Positions 51,172 through 53,804 of a stretch of 53,804 bases of DNA are shown in pieces. A program made the translations under genes and the position numbers. Below the pieces are notes generated by a model that was not told where the DNA came from, made no database searches, and was given only the letters and a program-made list of their open reading frames with translations. How positions within the stretch are numbered: position 1 is the stretch's first letter; every line of letters starts with the position of its first letter. Origin of the DNA: an uncultured Erysipelotrichaceae bacterium (GTDB taxonomy: Bacteria > Bacillota_I > Bacilli_A > Erysipelotrichales > Erysipelotrichaceae); NCBI GenBank assembly GCA_902761625.1, contig CACWLH010000008.1, forward strand, positions 1 through 53,804. The letters run 5' to 3'.

Positions 51172-52639
51172 ATTCGTCCCCTTCTTTGATGACTCTGTAA
51201 AGTCTGTTCATTTTCTTCCGTTTGATTTCATATTCCGCATGCAGACGCATATCCGGAATAAATTCTTTCAGGATGTGATTGCCTCTGAGCGCCTGATAAG
51301 CATCAAAGACACTTTCATATTCTCCCAGTCCGCATAGAGCCACCATCAGACAGCCGTCAGCGGTCGCTTCGGGATCATCCGATGCATAGACCGGTCTGCC
51401 ATAGATGTCAGCCTGCAGCTGATTCAGTGCGTTTGATCCGGAAAGACCTCCGCCAAGATTGACCCGCTCGACATTCACGGATTCATTGAGCCGTTCGATC
51501 TGGTTGGCAATCTCCATGAAGATGCTTTCCATGATGCTTTTGAACAGTTCGCTTCTTCTGGTTGCAGTGGTGATGCCGCTGAAAACCGCTCTGGCCAGCG
51601 GATTCCACTCCGGTGCTCCCCTTCCGGAAAAATACGGAAGCACCAGCGGTGTGCTGACAAAGTTTTCCTTATTCAGTTCTGATTCAAGAAATTGATAATC
51701 AGTCCTGTCCATCCCGTAGAGCTCATGTGCGCACCAGTCATAGGCGGCACCGCATGAGAGCACATTTGTTTCCAGGATATATTCATTTCTGATCGATGAG
51801 CGGTTGATGATCACCCCGTCAGGCAGAATTCCGGGCAGCTCTCTCATCGCCGCCGCAATGAATCCGCCGGTGCCGGCCGTTACAGAGACAGGACCTTCCC
51901 GGATGATGCCATGCCCGATTGCAGCGCATTGCTGATCGCCGCCGCAATGCAGTACCGGAATCCCCTGAACAATGCCTGCAGTTTCGGCAAATTCTCTACT
52001 GATATATCCTGCGATTTCACCCGGTTCGATCAGTCTGCACAGTTTTTCTTTATCAACTTCATACAGTTCCAGAATCGAAGGATCCCAGGATGCGGTCTTC
52101 AAATCCATCAGACCAGTCCTGGATCCGTATGTGGTATCAGACACAAATACATTGCACATGCGGCTCACCACATATTCGGGGATATTGAGAAACTTGTAAG
52201 TATGGGCATAGATCTCAGGAAGATTGCGCCGGATCCATGTCATTTTACTGCCCGAAAAGACCGTGCTGACCTCAGCTCCGGTCTTTTGGAACAATGCGTG
52301 ATTGTATCGGCTGAGCTCTTTGCAGATATCACGGTTGCGGGTATCCTGCCACATGATGGCCGCACTTAAAGGACTGCCGTTTTCATCCACCGGAATCATG
52401 CTGGAACGCTGGGCAGTGATCGCAATCGCCTCAAAATTTTTCTGTTTGGTCTGCGATACAATATTGCGGATGATGGTTACGGTATTGTCATACCAGTCAT
52501 CCGGGTTTTCCTCAATCAGACTGTCACCCATGAAAATCAGATGATTCTCACAGCGGTGCATGGCAAGGCGGGATCCGTCTTTTTCATAAAGAATCCCGCG
52601 CATGCTGGTAGTTCCGATATCCAAAACAAGAATACTCAC
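51161..52639 (-). CDS. FGGY-family sugar kinase
   Basis: This is a 492-residue carbohydrate kinase of the FGGY family (xylulose/gluconate/ribulose kinases). The N-terminal phosphate site VLDIGTTSMRGILYE, IAITAQRSSMIPVD, MWQDTRN, the catalytic Asp in LHCGGDQQCAAIGHG, VTAGTGGF and the C-terminal LGGGLSGSNALNQLQADIYGRPV are present, so it looks active. The neighbours suggest an L-xylulose or 3-keto-gulonate-type substrate, as for LyxK/SgbK. The start is GTG at 52639 (SILVLDIGT follows); the Shine-Dalgarno is weak. It lies 14 bp after the lactonase gene and overlaps the VCBS-like gene. Confidence 0.88.
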   Translation of the reverse strand: MSILVLDIGTTSMRGILYEKDGSRLAMHRCENHLIFMGDSLIEENPDDWYDNTVTIIRNIVSQTKQKNFEAIAITAQRSSMIPVDENGSPLSAAIMWQDTRNRDICKELSRYNHALFQKTGAEVSTVFSGSKMTWIRRNLPEIYAHTYKFLNIPEYVVSRMCNVFVSDTTYGSRTGLMDLKTASWDPSILELYEVDKEKLCRLIEPGEIAGYISREFAETAGIVQGIPVLHCGGDQQCAAIGHGIIREGPVSVTAGTGGFIAAAMRELPGILPDGVIINRSSIRNEYILETNVLSCGAAYDWCAHELYGMDRTDYQFLESELNKENFVSTPLVLPYFSGRGAPEWNPLARAVFSGITTATRRSELFKSIMESIFMEIANQIERLNESVNVERVNLGGGLSGSNALNQLQADIYGRPVYASDDPEATADGCLMVALCGLGEYESVFDAYQALRGNHILKEFIPDMRLHAEYEIKRKKMNRLYRVIKEGDEYES

Positions 52640-52653
52640 GTCAGCACCATGAA

Positions 52654-53757
52654 TTACAGAACAGAGCGGAATGGCACATTGGGCTCATAATCGAAGCAGT
52701 CATCGAAGCCGCGGTCATGATGATATGCCCTTCTGTCCTTGTCCTGCGGATAGATATATCTGCCGCCGACTTCCCAGAAGAACGGATGGAACTGATAATC
52801 CAGTCTGTCCTTTCTCATTTCATAAAGGACCTTGATCTCATTGACATCGGCCATGAAGTTTGTCCAGACATCATAATGAATGGGAATGACGACCTTGCAT
52901 CTGAGCGCTTCCGCCATACGCAGAATATCGGTTGATTCCATCTTGTCCTGGATGCCCACCGGATTGAGTCCGAAGGAGCCGAAAGCGACATCGATATCAT
53001 AATCCTTGCCGTGTTTTGCAAAGTAGATGGAATAATGGGAATCACCGCTGTGATAGATGTTTCCGCCGGGTGTCTTCACGAGGTAGTTAACGGCTTTTTC
53101 ATCCATGTCCGTCGGGCATTTGCCGTAGAGCTCCTCACGGTCGGGTCCCTGGGAATCGGTTGTGACGATGCATGTTCTGTCAAACGAATCCAGAGCAACA
53201 ATTTCAAGATCCTTGATCTTGATCACATCGCCGGGCCTGACGGTGATGCATCTGTCTTCAGGAACACCCCATTTCACCCATGTTTCAACGGATTTGGCAG
53301 GTCCGATAAACGGAACAGGAATTTCATTACCTTCATTGTCAGTGGTTGTCATGCCGCTCTGAATGACATGCGCAGCGAATTCAGCGGACATGTGGTCCTG
53401 ATGATAGTGTGTCGCAAGCACCGCATCGACATGCTTTACCGCAAACGGATCGATGACAAACGGTACAGCTCTTAAATTCGGCTGCATCTTCCGCACACCG
53501 GCCATATTGGCCATCTGATGGCCGACCTTGATCTTGCCGTCGCCATGAGTGCGCTTGCCGTTGCCTGCCCAAAGGTCAATGGTGATATTGGCGCCGCCGG
53601 GTGTCTTGAACCAGATGCCGGTGCATCCCAGCCACCACATGCCTACGGAACCTTCCTTGATCTCGGTGTTTTCAATCTCTTCATTCAGCCATGTGCCCCA
53701 TTCCGGGAATGTGGCCTTGATCCAGCTTTCTCTTGTTGTTTCGCTGACTTTGCTCAT
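52654..53757 (-). CDS. ulaG: UlaG-type L-ascorbate-6-phosphate lactonase
   Basis: This 367-residue metallo-beta-lactamase-fold hydrolase is slightly longer than E. coli UlaG (~354). The metal motif is [11 protein letters not shown] (HxHxDH), with further ligands in [16 protein letters not shown] and [42 protein letters not shown] and GHQMANMAG near the N-terminus are family marks. UlaG opens L-ascorbate 6-phosphate to 3-keto-L-gulonate 6-phosphate. The start at 53757 has ATGGAGAAA; the ATG at 53796 lies in front of the promoter. It is the first gene of the visible operon. The PTS permease (UlaABC) and decarboxylase (UlaD) are not in the window. Confidence 0.92.
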   Translation of the reverse strand: MSKVSETTRESWIKATFPEWGTWLNEEIENTEIKEGSVGMWWLGCTGIWFKTPGGANITIDLWAGNGKRTHGDGKIKVGHQMANMAGVRKMQPNLRAVPFVIDPFAVKHVDAVLATHYHQDHMSAEFAAHVIQSGMTTTDNEGNEIPVPFIGPAKSVETWVKWGVPEDRCITVRPGDVIKIKDLEIVALDSFDRTCIVTTDSQGPDREELYGKCPTDMDEKAVNYLVKTPGGNIYHSGDSHYSIYFAKHGKDYDIDVAFGSFGLNPVGIQDKMESTDILRMAEALRCKVVIPIHYDVWTNFMADVNEIKVLYEMRKDRLDYQFHPFFWEVGGRYIYPQDKDRRAYHHDRGFDDCFDYEPNVPFRSVL

Positions 53758-53786
53758 AATGTGTTTTTCTCCATTTCTGCACACAC

Positions 53787-53795
53787 ATTTTAGCA
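53787..53795 (-). promoter_or_regulatory. Extended -10 promoter of the sugar operon
   Basis: On the minus strand the sequence reads TGCTAAAAT (TG-n-TAAAAT) ~29 nt before the ulaG start. The -35 region runs off the window edge, so only this part can be judged. Confidence 0.5.
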
Positions 53796-53804
53796 AATTG
53801 ATGA

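Noticed and set aside
1..53804. CRISPR arrays, tRNA or rRNA genes, insertion sequences, prophage
   Set aside because: No regularly spaced repeats, no tRNA TpsiC-arm pattern with a plausible cloverleaf, no transposase or phage protein. The GTTCGAAT near 48485 is only a chance match in the HU leader.

Overview
This is chromosomal DNA from an anaerobic Gram-positive bacterium (Bacillota). The evidence is a PolC-type replicative polymerase, a T-box leader on thrS, the run nusB-xseA-xseB-ispA-dxs-recN, RNase Y, and a multisubunit [FeFe]-hydrogenase. A gut Erysipelotrichia-like fermenter fits (ThrRS without TGS domain, clostripain-family protease, ascorbate/pentulose genes), but that placement is inference. 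I found no rRNA, tRNA, CRISPR array, insertion sequence or prophage.

Layout. 1-1.55 kb: the 3' end of rny and the first 60% of a xerD-like gene, visibly G+C-richer than the rest. This is fused in frame to the last half of RNase III, so it is probably a join between two genomes or a large rearrangement. 2-10.7 kb: galactokinase, a HerA/YjgR-type ATPase, a small HTH protein, a ROK kinase (minus) and polC. 10.7-12.7 kb: promoter, T-box and thrS. 12.7-23 kb: a hydrogenase locus. It holds a structured leader RNA, a TM1266-type regulator, an ABC binding lipoprotein and permease, and HydC/HydB/HydA. Between the structural genes lies a signalling set: two DRTGG-like proteins, two GHKL ATPases, a PHP-domain protein and an Fe-S protein with a degenerate hydrogenase domain. 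23-25.6 kb: two LytS-type sensor kinases, the first degenerate. 25.6-29.7 kb: proS (minus, interrupted by an in-frame TAG), guaB and a DUF5662-type gene. 29.7-39.4 kb: nusB-xseA-xseB-ispA-dxs-recN-dinB-xerD-deoB, one tightly packed transcription unit. 39.5-46.6 kb: a membrane PP2C phosphatase, a frameshifted oxidoreductase, a membrane-anchored C11 protease and a zinc-ribbon/YbjQ protein. 46.56-47.51 kb: a gene-free A+T-rich stretch with a near-perfect dif site. 47.5-53.8 kb: all genes on the minus strand: an acidic protein, HU, and an UlaG/kinase/UlaE/UlaF sugar operon.

Gene orientation changes at 46.6-47.5 kb from mostly plus to all minus, so transcription converges on the dif-like site. This is what a replication terminus looks like in Bacillota.

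Three genes are broken by different lesions: proS by a nonsense codon in motif 2, the Gfo/Idh/MocA gene by two single-base losses in G runs, and the VCBS-like gene by an exact 14-bp tandem duplication. Some may be sequencing or assembly errors.

The most interesting material is the hydrogenase signalling module with its leader RNA, the dif/terminus region, and a recurring promoter layout in which the -10 box lies exactly 6 nt before the start codon (apparently leaderless mRNAs).
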